Positions 16,793 to 25,806 of a stretch of 64,000 nt of DNA are shown in pieces. The translations under genes were made by a program, and so were the position numbers. The DNA comes from Brotaphodocola sp003480315 (GTDB taxonomy: Bacteria; Bacillota; Clostridia; Lachnospirales; Lachnospiraceae), in NCBI RefSeq assembly GCF_964246085.1, contig NZ_CAXTPD010000009.1; one strand, written 5' to 3'. Numbering within the stretch: the stretch's first letter is position 1; each line of letters opens with the position of its first letter. The notes below the pieces were generated by a model that worked only from the letters and a program-made list of their open reading frames with translations, was not told the origin of the DNA and did not search any database.

Positions 16793-17962
16793 TTATTCAG
16801 TGAAACAGTCCATGGTTCCCACGATCTTGCCGCCGCGGTAATAAACACGCGGCACGCGCTTTCCGATGTCACATACCATCTCATAATGGAATCCGCCGCA
16901 GAGCTCTGCCAGATGCTCCATGGTGATTTCCTCGTCTCCGTCTTTTCCGATCAGGGTAACCGGTGTATCCACGTCAGCCTCCATGATATCCGTCACATCC
17001 ACCATGAGCTGGTCCATGCAGACCCGTCCCAGAATGCGGGCACGTTTACCGCAGATCAGCACATAGCCGCAGTTGGACAAGCTTCGCGGATACCCATCCC
17101 CATATCCCACTGCCACGGTAGCTATCCGCATGGTGCGCTCCGTCACATAGGTGCCGCCATAGCTGATCTCCTCTCCCGGTCCGAGCTCCTTTACATAGGT
17201 CACAAAAGATTTTAACCCCAGCGCCGGCTTTAACGGCACCTTGTCTTTCTGTACTTCTTCAGACGGATACATGCCATACATGGTAATGCCTGCGCGTACG
17301 CAGTTTAAATTCGCCTGCGGCAGATCGATGATGCCGGCGCTGTTGGAACAGTGCTTGATCGGGATTTCCATCCCGCGTGCTTTCAGCAGCTCCGTAAAAT
17401 GAAGATAACGTCCTAACTGAGTCATAGCCGATGTTTTCTCCATCTCATCGGCCCTGGAAAAATGTGTGAACAGGCCCTCGGTCTCAATGCCGGGAAGCGC
17501 ACCGATAGCAGCCGCCAGATCCGCTCCGGATTCATCTGCCTCAAGACCAATGCGGCGCATGCCGGTATCCAGGGCCAGATGGATCTTCGCTGTTTTTTTC
17601 ATGGTTACCGCTGCCTCAGACAGCGGCTTTGCCTGCTCCATGGTAAAGATAGCCGGACGGATCTCATTCTCGATCAGCTCCTGATAGCGGGAAGGGTGGG
17701 TCACTCCCAGGATCAGGATCATCTTCTGAATGCCGTTGCGGCGCAGCAGCATGGCTTCGTCTGCGGTGGCCACCGCAAAGCCATCCACATAGTCTTCGAT
17801 GGCAGCAGCCACCGGCACAGAGCCATGCCCGTAAGCATCTGCCTTGATCACTCCGAGCATGCCTGTCTCACGGTCAATATTTTTGCGCATGGATTCCAGA
17901 TTAAAAACTATGGCATCCAAATCTACAGGTGCATAAACCCGCATATACTGCATGTGATTCAT
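16793..17962 (-). CDS. alr: Alanine racemase
   Basis: A 389-residue PLP enzyme interconverting L- and D-alanine for peptidoglycan. The PLP-binding lysine is K40 in GVIKADAYGHG, the TIM barrel follows, and the C-terminal beta domain holds the second catalytic tyrosine in the EEISYGGTYV segment and substrate contacts in GRVCMDQLMVDVTD. Length fits the family. It is followed by mazF with a gap under 100 bases and preceded by nnr, a gene order common in Firmicutes. No strong ribosome site is seen before the ATG at 17962, so in-frame ATG 17953 is an alternative. Confidence 0.95.
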   Translation of the reverse strand: MNHMQYMRVYAPVDLDAIVFNLESMRKNIDRETGMLGVIKADAYGHGSVPVAAAIEDYVDGFAVATADEAMLLRRNGIQKMILILGVTHPSRYQELIENEIRPAIFTMEQAKPLSEAAVTMKKTAKIHLALDTGMRRIGLEADESGADLAAAIGALPGIETEGLFTHFSRADEMEKTSAMTQLGRYLHFTELLKARGMEIPIKHCSNSAGIIDLPQANLNCVRAGITMYGMYPSEEVQKDKVPLKPALGLKSFVTYVKELGPGEEISYGGTYVTERTMRIATVAVGYGDGYPRSLSNCGYVLICGKRARILGRVCMDQLMVDVTDIMEADVDTPVTLIGKDGDEEITMEHLAELCGGFHYEMVCDIGKRVPRVYYRGGKIVGTMDCFTE

Positions 17963-18024
17963 AATCTCGTTCTGTTCCTCGTTTCTGTCTTTTTTGCCGT
18001 TTCCGGCATTTTCGTTTTATCTGT

Positions 18025-19545
18025 TTAATCTTCTTTCAAAATACTGTCTGCCAGATCCGTGGCAAGTACGCTGTTCTCTCCCAATGCCGCTGCCGCATAC
18101 TCCCCGGCACGTCCGTGCAGATACACGCCAAATGCTGCTGCCTCCGCGCCATCCATGCCCCGGGCCAATAGTCCTGCGATCACGCCGGTCAGCACATCGC
18201 CGGAGCCGCCCTTGGCCATGGCACTGCAGCCGCTCTGATTGATCCAGGCGGCACCATCCTTATCAGTGATGACTGTAACCGCATCCTTGAGCACACAGAC
18301 TGTCCCATAGCGGGCACTGTAGGCTCTTGCCTCCTCCAGCGGATCCCTTTTTAAATCTGCTATGGAAACCGAAGTCAGGCGGCTCATCTCCCCCATATGA
18401 GGCGTGATAATGATGTTTTCTGTAAAATAGCGTGTCAGATAAGGATGGGATGCCACACAGTTGAGTCCGTCCGCGTCCAGCACAATGGGAACATAGGCAT
18501 CTGACAGAACCGTCTCCAGAAGATATTCCGTATATGCCTCCTGTCCCAGGCCAGGTCCTGCTACGATCACGTCAGCCCAGGCACACTCCGTCTCCAGGAT
18601 TTTCTGCATGCTCTCCTCCTGATCCGGATCATAGCAGCTTACGATCGCTTCCGGAAGCTGTGTCTGCAGAACCTGCCTGTTTTCCGGAACGGTCAGGATC
18701 TTCACCAGACCAGCGCCGGTACGGTAAGCACCAAGCGCTGAAAAATAAGCCGCTCCACTCATGCCTCTGCTTCCCGCGATGACCAGAACTTTGCCAAATG
18801 TCCCTTTATTTCCATCCGGCTGACGCTTCGGAAGCCAGGACAGATCATCCGGAGTAATCAGCTTTGCATCCCATCCGGACTTCAGCAGACTGGCCTGAGG
18901 AAATCCGATGTCGGCTACCACAAGGTCTCCTGCATAATGTTTTCCGGGATAAAGCAGCAGACCGGTTTTTGCAAAGCCAAAGGTCACGGTAATATCGGCC
19001 TCCAGGGCAATTCCCATGACTTCACCGGTCGTTCCATGGATCCCGGACGGCGTGTCTACCGCGATCACACCGGTTCCATACTGTTCCCGCAGAGAAGCCA
19101 GCATTTCCAGGACCTTCCTGTATTCTCCGCCGATTTCCCGGCCAAGACCGATCCCAAACATTGCATCCAGAATGATATCACATGGTGCCTCCTGATACTC
19201 TGCTGCTGCGCACTGCGCAAGATCCAGATTCCGGGCGATCTGCTTCTGGGCCTTCATCTCTTCTGAATCGTGTTCCGGATTGCCGACAAACAGAAGGCTT
19301 ACGTTATAGCCGCGTCCCTGCAGGATGCGTCCTGCTGCCACTCCGTCCGCGCCATTGTTTCCGGTGCCGCACACAGCCAGGATCCGGGCTTTTTTCCCCA
19401 GATTCCGCTCTTTCGCCATATGCTCTGCGGCCTCCGCCACAGCCAGGGCAGCCCGCTCCATAAGCACCATGGACGGAATGCCGATGTTTTTTATGGTATT
19501 CTGGTCAATCGCTTTCATCTGCTGTGCCGTTACTGCGTAATCCAT
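18025..19545 (-). CDS. nnr: Bifunctional NAD(P)H-hydrate repair enzyme (epimerase/ADP-dependent dehydratase)
   Basis: A 506-residue fusion. The N-terminal YjeF_N epimerase domain (about residues 1-215) has AVCGTGNNGADG and interconverts the R and S forms of damaged NAD(P)H hydrate. The C-terminal ribokinase-like dehydratase (about 225-500) has VIAGSRGMSGAAYFSALGAYRTGAG and AKGGSGDVLTG and restores NAD(P)H using ADP. GGAG precedes the ATG at 19545. It heads an apparent nnr-alr-mazF run on the minus strand; in many relatives acpS sits here, but it is absent. Confidence 0.94.
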   Translation of the reverse strand: MDYAVTAQQMKAIDQNTIKNIGIPSMVLMERAALAVAEAAEHMAKERNLGKKARILAVCGTGNNGADGVAAGRILQGRGYNVSLLFVGNPEHDSEEMKAQKQIARNLDLAQCAAAEYQEAPCDIILDAMFGIGLGREIGGEYRKVLEMLASLREQYGTGVIAVDTPSGIHGTTGEVMGIALEADITVTFGFAKTGLLLYPGKHYAGDLVVADIGFPQASLLKSGWDAKLITPDDLSWLPKRQPDGNKGTFGKVLVIAGSRGMSGAAYFSALGAYRTGAGLVKILTVPENRQVLQTQLPEAIVSCYDPDQEESMQKILETECAWADVIVAGPGLGQEAYTEYLLETVLSDAYVPIVLDADGLNCVASHPYLTRYFTENIIITPHMGEMSRLTSVSIADLKRDPLEEARAYSARYGTVCVLKDAVTVITDKDGAAWINQSGCSAMAKGGSGDVLTGVIAGLLARGMDGAEAAAFGVYLHGRAGEYAAAALGENSVLATDLADSILKED

Positions 19546-19666
19546 GTTCTGTCTCCTCTCTGATTCCGCTCCCCTGTAAAGGATGGATGGAAACTCAAAA
19601 AACCGGCAGGCAGGAGAACTGATCGTATCCCCGCCTGTCGGCTTTTACCTCTGTTACGCTCTGCCT

Positions 19667-20338
19667 CTAGGACTCTCTCTGAGCTTTCTTTTCCTCTTCC
19701 TCTTTCCGGTCCTGCATGCTGCATACCCGATAAGACAGGCGCATAAGACTCTCGGAAAGATGAACATTCTCTACCACAACATCCTCCGGAACATTCAGAT
19801 CCAGATGGGCAAAGTTCCAGATTCCTTTAATTCCCGCATTGACCAGCCGGTCAGCCAGCTCCGGAGCTTTTGTTTTCGGAATGGTCAGTGCTGCCATCTG
19901 AACATCATTATCTTTGATAAACTGCTCCAGATCATCCACTCCGCGGATCTCAATTCCGCGTACCACAAGCCCGATCAGTCTCGGGTTAATGTCAAACATG
20001 CCTTTGATCATAAAACCGCGCTTTTCAAAATTTGCATAATTTGCAATGGCCTGGCCAAGATTTCCGGCACCGATAATGATCAGATTATGCTGGCGGTCGA
20101 TTCCAAGGATCTTTCCAATCTCTGTATACAGGTATTTTACGTTATAACCATAACCCTGCTGGCCGAATCCTCCAAAGTTATTTAAATCCTGACGAATCTG
20201 GGAAGCAGTCACCTTCATCCTGGTACTCAGCTCATTGGATGAGATACGCTCTACACCTGATTCCAAAAGCTCTCCGAGATAACGGTAATACCTCGGGAGT
20301 CTTGTAATAACTGCTTTGGATATCTCTCTATTTTCCAT
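19667..20338 (-). CDS. rex: Redox-sensing transcriptional repressor Rex
   Basis: A 223-residue repressor. The N-terminal winged helix (MENREISKAVITRLPRYYRYL, SASQ-type segment KVTASQIRQDLNNFGGFGQQGYGY) binds DNA. The Rossmann domain (IIGAGNLGQAIANY) binds NADH/NAD+, so the protein reads the redox balance and controls fermentation genes in Firmicutes. The C-terminal helix swaps in the dimer. The start at 20338 has GGAG nine bases upstream. It is transcribed divergently from the ABC-F gene, with a near-consensus promoter in between. Confidence 0.95.
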   Translation of the reverse strand: MENREISKAVITRLPRYYRYLGELLESGVERISSNELSTRMKVTASQIRQDLNNFGGFGQQGYGYNVKYLYTEIGKILGIDRQHNLIIIGAGNLGQAIANYANFEKRGFMIKGMFDINPRLIGLVVRGIEIRGVDDLEQFIKDNDVQMAALTIPKTKAPELADRLVNAGIKGIWNFAHLDLNVPEDVVVENVHLSESLMRLSYRVCSMQDRKEEEEKKAQRES

Positions 20339-20373
20339 GCTGCACATCTCCTATACGTAAACTATTGAAGTCT

Positions 20374-20402
20374 ATTATAACCGTTTGCGAAATCTATGTC
20401 AA
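20374..20402 (-). promoter_or_regulatory. Sigma-A promoter for rex
   Basis: On the minus strand TTGACA, a 17-nt spacer and TATAAT, 36 bases before the rex ATG. Confidence 0.8.
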
Positions 20403-20441
20403 TGTTCAAACATTTTCGAAACAAAAAATCAGAAGAAAGTT

Positions 20442-20469
20442 CTTTACAAGTGTTGAAAGCCTATATTAT
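20442..20469 (+). promoter_or_regulatory. Possible promoter for the ABC-F gene
   Basis: TTTACA, a 16-nt spacer and TATTAT, about 46 bases before the ATG at 20516. The match is weaker than for the neighbouring rex promoter. Confidence 0.45.
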
Positions 20470-20515
20470 ACTTGATAAGTCTTATAGTAGAAAACGTAAC
20501 GAAATGGAGTTATCT

Positions 20516-22492
20516 ATGATTTTATCATGCAATCACATCAGCAAAGCCTTCGGCACGGATGAGATTCTGTCCGAAGTATCTTTTCATATAGAAGATCAGG
20601 AAAAGGCTGCCATCGTAGGCATCAACGGCGCCGGAAAGTCTACTCTCTTAAAGATCATTGTCGGCGAGCTGGCAGCAGATTCCGGCGAGGTTGTTCTCGC
20701 AAAGGGTAAAACTCTCGGCTACCTGGCGCAGCACCAGGATCTGGACAGCAGCCGTACCATCTATGAGGAATTAAAAGAAGTCAAGCAGCCCATCATCGAT
20801 ATGGAACAGCAGATCCGCGAGCTGGAGCTCAATATGCAGAATGCCTCCGGAGAAGCACTGGAGCAGATGCTGGCTGCATACAGCCGCTTAAGCCACACCT
20901 TTGAACTGGAAAATGGCTACGCATGGAAAAGTGAACTGACCGGTGTCTTAAAGGGCCTTGGTTTTACCGAAGACGAGTTTGACAAAACCGTGTCCACCCT
21001 CTCCGGCGGCCAGAAAACCCGCGTGTCCTTAGGTAAGCTTCTGCTCTCCCGCCCGGACATCATCCTTTTAGATGAGCCGACCAACCATCTGGACATGGAA
21101 TCCATTGCCTGGCTGGAAACCTATCTGTTAAATTACAACGGAGCCGTGATCATCGTTGCCCATGACCGGTATTTCCTAAACCGCGTGGTTACCAAAGTAG
21201 TAGAATTGGAACAGGGGCATGCATCTGTTTACCTTGGCAATTATACTGCCTACAGTGAAAAGAAGGCCATGATCCGCGCTGCCCAGATGAAAGCCTGGTT
21301 AAACCAGCAGCAGGAAATCAAACATCAGGAAGAGGTCATCACCAAGTTAAAATCCTTCAACCGCGAGAAGTCCATCAAGCGGGCGGAAAGCCGTGAGAAG
21401 ATGCTTTCCAAGATCCAGGTGCTGGACAAGCCGGCTGAGATCCAGGATGAGATGCGCATCAGCCTGGAACCAAATATTATCAGCGGCAACGATGTTCTCA
21501 CCATCAGGGATTTAAGCAAATCCTTTGGCAGCACCCATCTTTTCTCCCATGTTGATATGGAAGTCAAGCGGGGAGAACGGGTTGCCATCATCGGCAACAA
21601 CGGAACCGGCAAGACCACCATCTTAAAAATCATCAATGGTATGCTTCCTGCCGACACCGGCACCATCACCCTGGGTTCCAAGGTGCACATCGGCTACTAC
21701 GACCAGGAGCATCACGTTCTTCATATGGAAAAGACAGTATTTGAGGAAGTGCAGGATGCCTACCCGAATCTGACCAACACCCAGGTCCGCAACATCCTGG
21801 CTGCCTTCCTGTTCACCGGAGACGATGTATTCAAACGCATTTCTGACTTAAGCGGCGGCGAACGTGGCCGTGTTTCCCTGGCCAAGCTTATGCTCTCTGA
21901 GGCTAACTTCCTGATCCTCGATGAGCCGACCAACCACCTGGACATCACCTCCAAGGAGATTCTGGAGAACGCGTTAAAGAACTACACAGGAACCGTGCTC
22001 TATGTCTCCCACGACCGTTACTTCATCAACCAGACAGCCACCCGCATACTGGAGCTGACCGGACAGACCTTCTTAAATTACATCGGAAACTACGACTACT
22101 ATCTGGAGAAGAAAGATCTCATGAAAGAGCTCTATGTAGATTCCGAACACACCGAGCGTGACCGCGCCATCGGAACCGCGGCAGCCAATGGCAGCTTAAA
22201 GGCCACCGGCGTGCCTGTCATGACAAAATCTGCCGCTGAAACCGAGGTCAAGCTGGACTGGAAGGCCCAGAAAGAAGAACAGGCCCGCATCCGCAAACGC
22301 CAGAATGACCTAAAGAAGGTCGAGGACGAGATTCACAGGCTGGAGACCCGGGACGGCGAAATTGATACGCTTCTCTCTCAGGAGGAAATATACACCGACG
22401 TTGCCCGCCTCGTGGAACTGAATAACGAAAAAGAGTCCCTCCAGCAAAAGCTGGAAGAACTCTATGAAACCTGGGAAGAGCTGGCAGAATAA
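20516..22492 (+). CDS. ABC-F family ATPase (ribosome-associated)
   Basis: A 658-residue protein with two ABC ATPase domains and no membrane segment. Domain 1 has Walker A GINGAGKST, signature LSGGQKTRVSL and DEPTNHLD; a charged linker follows (the P-site tRNA interaction motif region, about residues 245-320). Domain 2 has GNNGTGKTT, LSGGERGRVSL and again DEPTNHLD. A C-terminal coiled coil (about 580-650) resembles Uup/YdiF. ABC-F proteins act on ribosomes, some relieving stalls and some giving antibiotic resistance; the Uup-like coiled coil argues for a housekeeping member. The ATG at 20516 has GGAG seven bases upstream; the upstream frame extension is not needed. Confidence 0.93.
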   Translation: MILSCNHISKAFGTDEILSEVSFHIEDQEKAAIVGINGAGKSTLLKIIVGELAADSGEVVLAKGKTLGYLAQHQDLDSSRTIYEELKEVKQPIIDMEQQIRELELNMQNASGEALEQMLAAYSRLSHTFELENGYAWKSELTGVLKGLGFTEDEFDKTVSTLSGGQKTRVSLGKLLLSRPDIILLDEPTNHLDMESIAWLETYLLNYNGAVIIVAHDRYFLNRVVTKVVELEQGHASVYLGNYTAYSEKKAMIRAAQMKAWLNQQQEIKHQEEVITKLKSFNREKSIKRAESREKMLSKIQVLDKPAEIQDEMRISLEPNIISGNDVLTIRDLSKSFGSTHLFSHVDMEVKRGERVAIIGNNGTGKTTILKIINGMLPADTGTITLGSKVHIGYYDQEHHVLHMEKTVFEEVQDAYPNLTNTQVRNILAAFLFTGDDVFKRISDLSGGERGRVSLAKLMLSEANFLILDEPTNHLDITSKEILENALKNYTGTVLYVSHDRYFINQTATRILELTGQTFLNYIGNYDYYLEKKDLMKELYVDSEHTERDRAIGTAAANGSLKATGVPVMTKSAAETEVKLDWKAQKEEQARIRKRQNDLKKVEDEIHRLETRDGEIDTLLSQEEIYTDVARLVELNNEKESLQQKLEELYETWEELAE

Positions 22493-22510
22493 CCTGCCGG
22501 CTCTTTTTTC
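22478..22510 (+). terminator. Terminator overlapping the ABC-F stop codon
   Basis: GAGCTGGCAG pairs with CTGCCGGCTC around a 6-nt loop, followed by six T. The stop codon of the ABC-F gene lies in the loop. Confidence 0.85.
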
Positions 22511-22517
22511 TGTGCTG

Positions 22518-22758
22518 CTACTGCTCATTCTCAATCTCACAAAACACCTGGTCCAGCTCCGCGATCAGATCCTTCACATTCTCAATGCCCACAGACATAC
22601 GCAGAGTTGCGTCCGTCAGTCCGTTCTTTTCCTGAATTTCCTTTGGAACATCCGCATGGGTCTGCGTAGTCAGATAAGTCAGAAGCGTCTACGCCATTCT
22701 CCAGGGATGCCACGACCTTTTCCAGATGGATGCATTTTGTTTCAATCTCTCTTTCCAT
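22518..22758 (-). pseudogene. Internally deleted O-acetylhomoserine sulfhydrylase-like gene
   Basis: Translation of the minus strand from ATG 22758 gives MEREIETKCIHLEKVV then ASLENGVDA, which match the N-terminus and an inner segment of Cys/Met-metabolism PLP enzymes. A different frame then gives THADVPKEIQEKNGL and TLRMSVGIENVKDLIAEL and ends at TAG 22518-22520. This is the conserved C-terminus of the MetY/MetC family. About 400 codons have shrunk to 80, and the PLP lysine region is gone. It is therefore the scar of a deleted sulfhydrylase gene, not a functional one. Confidence 0.75.
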
Positions 22759-22845
22759 AAGCGTTTTTATCTCCTATGTATTTAGTGGGTTTATTATCTC
22801 CAATTCCTGAATATTTGTCAATACCTGTCTGTGAATGAAAGCAAA

Positions 22846-22872
22846 AAGAGTGTGCCGCAAAGCACACTCTCT
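22846..22872 (-). terminator. Terminator of rnpB
   Basis: On the minus strand GAGTGTGC and GCACACTC form a hairpin with a 6-nt loop followed by TTTTTGC, just after the RNase P RNA. Confidence 0.85.
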
Positions 22873-22882
22873 TAAAATCAGG

Positions 22883-23231
22883 TTATGAGCAAGACGATAA
22901 GCCGGGTTATGTCGTTGAATGGTCATCTATCTAGACCAGATGTCACCACCTGGTTCAAGCAACCTACCCGAAAGCAGACGGGCCGCCTTATGCTTTCTGT
23001 TCGGTCTTGCTTCAAGTGGGGTTTACATGTGCCCCGTCTGTTACCAGACGGGCGGTAGTCTCTTACACTGCCCTTCCACCCTTACCGGCAAAGCCGGCGG
23101 TATATTTCTGTTGCACTGTCCCTGGAGTCGCCTCCGCCAGACGTTATCTGGCACCCTGCCCTGTGAAGCCCGGACTTTCCTCTCCCGCAGCCTTTCGTTT
23201 CTGCGGCAGCGACCATTTGTCTTACTCAATG
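22883..23231 (-). ncRNA. rnpB: RNase P RNA, bacterial type A
   Basis: Catalytic RNA that matures tRNA 5' ends. On the minus strand the 5' conserved core contains GAGGAAAGTCCGGGC followed by ACAGGGCAGGGTGCC, and the 3' end contains ACATAACCCGGCTTATC. The P1 helix is visible: GAGTAAGAC at the 5' end pairs fully with GTCTTGCTC at the 3' end. A consensus promoter and a terminator frame it. Ends are inferred from P1 and the promoter and may be a few bases off. Confidence 0.95.
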
Positions 23232-23237
23232 TTCCCT

Positions 23238-23266
23238 ATTCTAGCATTATTCCCAGGCGCTGTCAA
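23238..23266 (-). promoter_or_regulatory. Promoter of rnpB
   Basis: On the minus strand TTGACA, a 17-nt spacer and TAGAAT, about 7 bases before the inferred RNA 5' end. Confidence 0.85.
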
Positions 23267-23308
23267 GTTCCGAAAATGACACATGAAAGCAGTATTTCAC
23301 AAACCGGT

Positions 23309-24964
23309 TCAAACCTTAAAGCAGCTTCCGCCGATAAATTCCCGGATCAGGGAATTGTGCGGAATTTCCTCACTGCTGACACCCAGAAAATAATCCAGGA
23401 ATTTCAGCAGGCGCTTGGCCTCTACATATTCCGCGCTGTCCCGCGGCACCGAAAAAAGCACCGGCTCAGCATACTGCTTCAGCACCGACAGTTCATAGAC
23501 CAGAGCAGAGTTGAACATCACATCTGCATCCTCCTGGTACGGGAAAATATTTTCTTCTTCCCCCCGGCGTACCGACGGCCACATGCGAATAGTGTCCTGT
23601 GCAGAAGCGCCGCGGGTTCTCGCATCCCGCACAATGCGGCGCAGCAGACGCCCATCTGTGGTCGGAATGCGGTTATGCTCGTCGATATTCAGCTGTGTCA
23701 GCGCACTGATGTAAATCTTAAACTTGTTCTTTCTCGGCAGCGCATAGGAAAGCTTCTCATTGAGACAGTGGATTCCTTCGATGACCAGTACATCATCCGG
23801 TCCCAGGGTCAGAAAATCTCCGTGATATTCCCGCTGCCCCTTCACAAAATTATACTCCGGCATCTCCACTGTTTTTCCTGCCAGAAGATCTGTCATATTC
23901 TGGTTGAACAATGCCACATCCAGGCATTCCAGCACCTCATAGTTGTAGTTGCCATTTTCATCCCGCGGGCTGTCTACCCGGTTGACAAAGTAATTGTCCA
24001 CCGCAATGGGATGCGGCTTTAAGCCTTTTGCCTTTAGCTGAATAGAAAGGCGATGGGAAAAGGTCGTTTTTCCGGAGGAGGACGGCCCTGCGATCATAAC
24101 GATCTTCTTATCCGGCCGGCTCGCGATCTGCTCCGCGATATCACCGATCTTCTTTTCCATCAGCGCTTCCTGCATCAGGATCAGCTCACTGGCCTTTCCC
24201 TTACAGATCACATCATCCAGGGCACCTACTGTAGGAACCTCCAGCTGTCTGCCCCAGCTTTCTGTCTCGTCCAGCACCTCAAACAATTTTTCACGGTCAT
24301 GAAACTCAGCCACCTGTTCCGGATTTTTTTGCTCCGGCAGAAGCAGCATCATACCATCACGGTACAGGATCAGGTCAAAATATTTCAGATAACCTGTGTT
24401 CTGGACCATATAGCCGTAATAGTAATCCTCAAATCCGCCAATGCTGTATAAATTCACCCTGGAGACCCGGCGATAACGGAATAGCCGTTCCTTCTCATAC
24501 ATGCGGTGATGACGAAATATCTCAATGGCCTCATCCGTGGTCACATTGCGCTTCATGATCGGAATCTCTGCAGCTACATATTCCCGCATCTTTGCTTTGA
24601 TCCGGTCTACCAGCTCCTGAGTTTTCTCAAAGCTTCCGGCGGATTCGATAAACAGGCCATTGGCAATCGCATATTCTACCGATACCTTTTGGATATGCTC
24701 TGCGCCGATCACTTCGTAAAAGGCCTTTAAAAGGATCAGCAGTACACTTCTGCGATAGGTCTGGATACCAGGCTTATCAGCTGCTGTGAGAAATTCCACA
24801 CTTGTACCTTCTTTGACTTTTTTATGAAGCTCCTGAAGCTTTCCATCTACCGTAGCAAGCAGGATCTCATGTGAAAAAGACTCCTGCACTTCCTTTGCCA
24901 CATCCTTCAGCAGGGTATCTTCGCTGTACTGTCTGTTTTCTCCCAATACGCATACATGAACCAT
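23309..24964 (-). CDS. TGS-domain nucleoside (uridine-type) kinase fusion
   Basis: A 551-residue two-part protein. The N-terminal 220 residues resemble the TGS and second additional (editing-related) domains of threonyl-tRNA synthetase (EFLTAADKPGIQTYRRSVLLILL). The C-terminal half is a P-loop kinase of the uridine kinase/phosphoribulokinase group: Walker A AGPSSSGKTTFS near residue 290, then HPIAVDNYFVNR and VLVIEGIHCLN. Such fusions are widespread in Clostridia and annotated as nucleoside or uridine kinase; the role of the synthetase-like part is unknown. ATG 24964 has GGAG seven bases upstream and is preferred to ATG 24970. It ends the dgt-to-nif3 gene run. Confidence 0.88.
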   Translation of the reverse strand: MVHVCVLGENRQYSEDTLLKDVAKEVQESFSHEILLATVDGKLQELHKKVKEGTSVEFLTAADKPGIQTYRRSVLLILLKAFYEVIGAEHIQKVSVEYAIANGLFIESAGSFEKTQELVDRIKAKMREYVAAEIPIMKRNVTTDEAIEIFRHHRMYEKERLFRYRRVSRVNLYSIGGFEDYYYGYMVQNTGYLKYFDLILYRDGMMLLLPEQKNPEQVAEFHDREKLFEVLDETESWGRQLEVPTVGALDDVICKGKASELILMQEALMEKKIGDIAEQIASRPDKKIVMIAGPSSSGKTTFSHRLSIQLKAKGLKPHPIAVDNYFVNRVDSPRDENGNYNYEVLECLDVALFNQNMTDLLAGKTVEMPEYNFVKGQREYHGDFLTLGPDDVLVIEGIHCLNEKLSYALPRKNKFKIYISALTQLNIDEHNRIPTTDGRLLRRIVRDARTRGASAQDTIRMWPSVRRGEEENIFPYQEDADVMFNSALVYELSVLKQYAEPVLFSVPRDSAEYVEAKRLLKFLDYFLGVSSEEIPHNSLIREFIGGSCFKV

Positions 24965-25008
24965 AGACATTCTCCTTCCGTTCGGTTTCGTGATGATTCC
25001 GACAACGC

Positions 25009-25806
25009 TTAAAGCACTCTGGCCGGAAAATCCGGCTCAGCCTGGATCACTTCGATGGTGCCGTCAGAAACACGTGCTACATACTCCGCCATAAACGGCA
25101 CAAAGATGTGTTCCAGGCCATAGTGTCCTGCATCAATGACTGCCATGCCCTGCGCAGCCGCGTCGATGGCATCATGATGTCCGATATCTCCGGTGACCAG
25201 AACCTCAGCCTTCTGCTGCAGTGCATAACGGATCATACTGCCTCCTGCCCCCGGAGACACCGCCACACGGCTGACCTTCTCGCCCACAGCTTTCTCTCCG
25301 TATACAAGCACAAATGGCAGCTCAAATACCTGCTTCACCTGTTCTGCCAGAGTATCCAGTAAAACCGGTTCTGCCAGCCTGCCGGCCTTTCCGATGCCCA
25401 CCGGGATCCCGTTTACTTCCCCGGTTATCTCTAACGGCTGGCTATCCTGGATTTCAAGGCGTTTTGCAGCAAGATCTGCCATGCAGCCGGGGGCCGCGTC
25501 AAAATTGGTATGCATGGCAAAATAAGAAATATCCGCCTGCAATAGCGTTACGATCCGGCGGCTGATAAAATCCGTGTCATTGACCTGTTTTAATGCCCGG
25601 AAGATCAGCGGATGATGGGTCAGAAGAAGATCCGCATGCTCCAGCACTGCCTGCTCCACCACCCGGTCGGTCGCATCTAGCGCGACCAGCACCTTTTTTA
25701 TTTTCTTATCTCCCCGTCCTGCCAGAAAGCCCGGATTATCCCAGTCACAGGCCAGGCTCCGCGGAGCCAGCTCTTCCAGTTTTTCAATCAGTTCCCTGCA
25801 AAGCAT
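25009..25806 (-). CDS. Nif3-like dinuclear metal-centre protein
   Basis: A 265-residue member of the Nif3/YqfO family (sometimes annotated GTP cyclohydrolase I type 2). Metal ligands appear in LLTHHPLIFR, YFAMHTNFDAAPGC and the C-terminal DAGHYGLEHI. Family members form hexameric toroids; no reaction is firmly assigned. The gene overlaps the end of trmK by 23 bases, and this trmK-nif3 pairing downstream of rpoD is a standard Firmicutes arrangement. Confidence 0.92.
   Translation of the reverse strand: MLCRELIEKLEELAPRSLACDWDNPGFLAGRGDKKIKKVLVALDATDRVVEQAVLEHADLLLTHHPLIFRALKQVNDTDFISRRIVTLLQADISYFAMHTNFDAAPGCMADLAAKRLEIQDSQPLEITGEVNGIPVGIGKAGRLAEPVLLDTLAEQVKQVFELPFVLVYGEKAVGEKVSRVAVSPGAGGSMIRYALQQKAEVLVTGDIGHHDAIDAAAQGMAVIDAGHYGLEHIFVPFMAEYVARVSDGTIEVIQAEPDFPARVL

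Noticed and set aside
22919..24022. 367-codon plus-strand frame
   Set aside because: It overlaps rnpB and the antisense of the nucleoside kinase; its translation has no family features.
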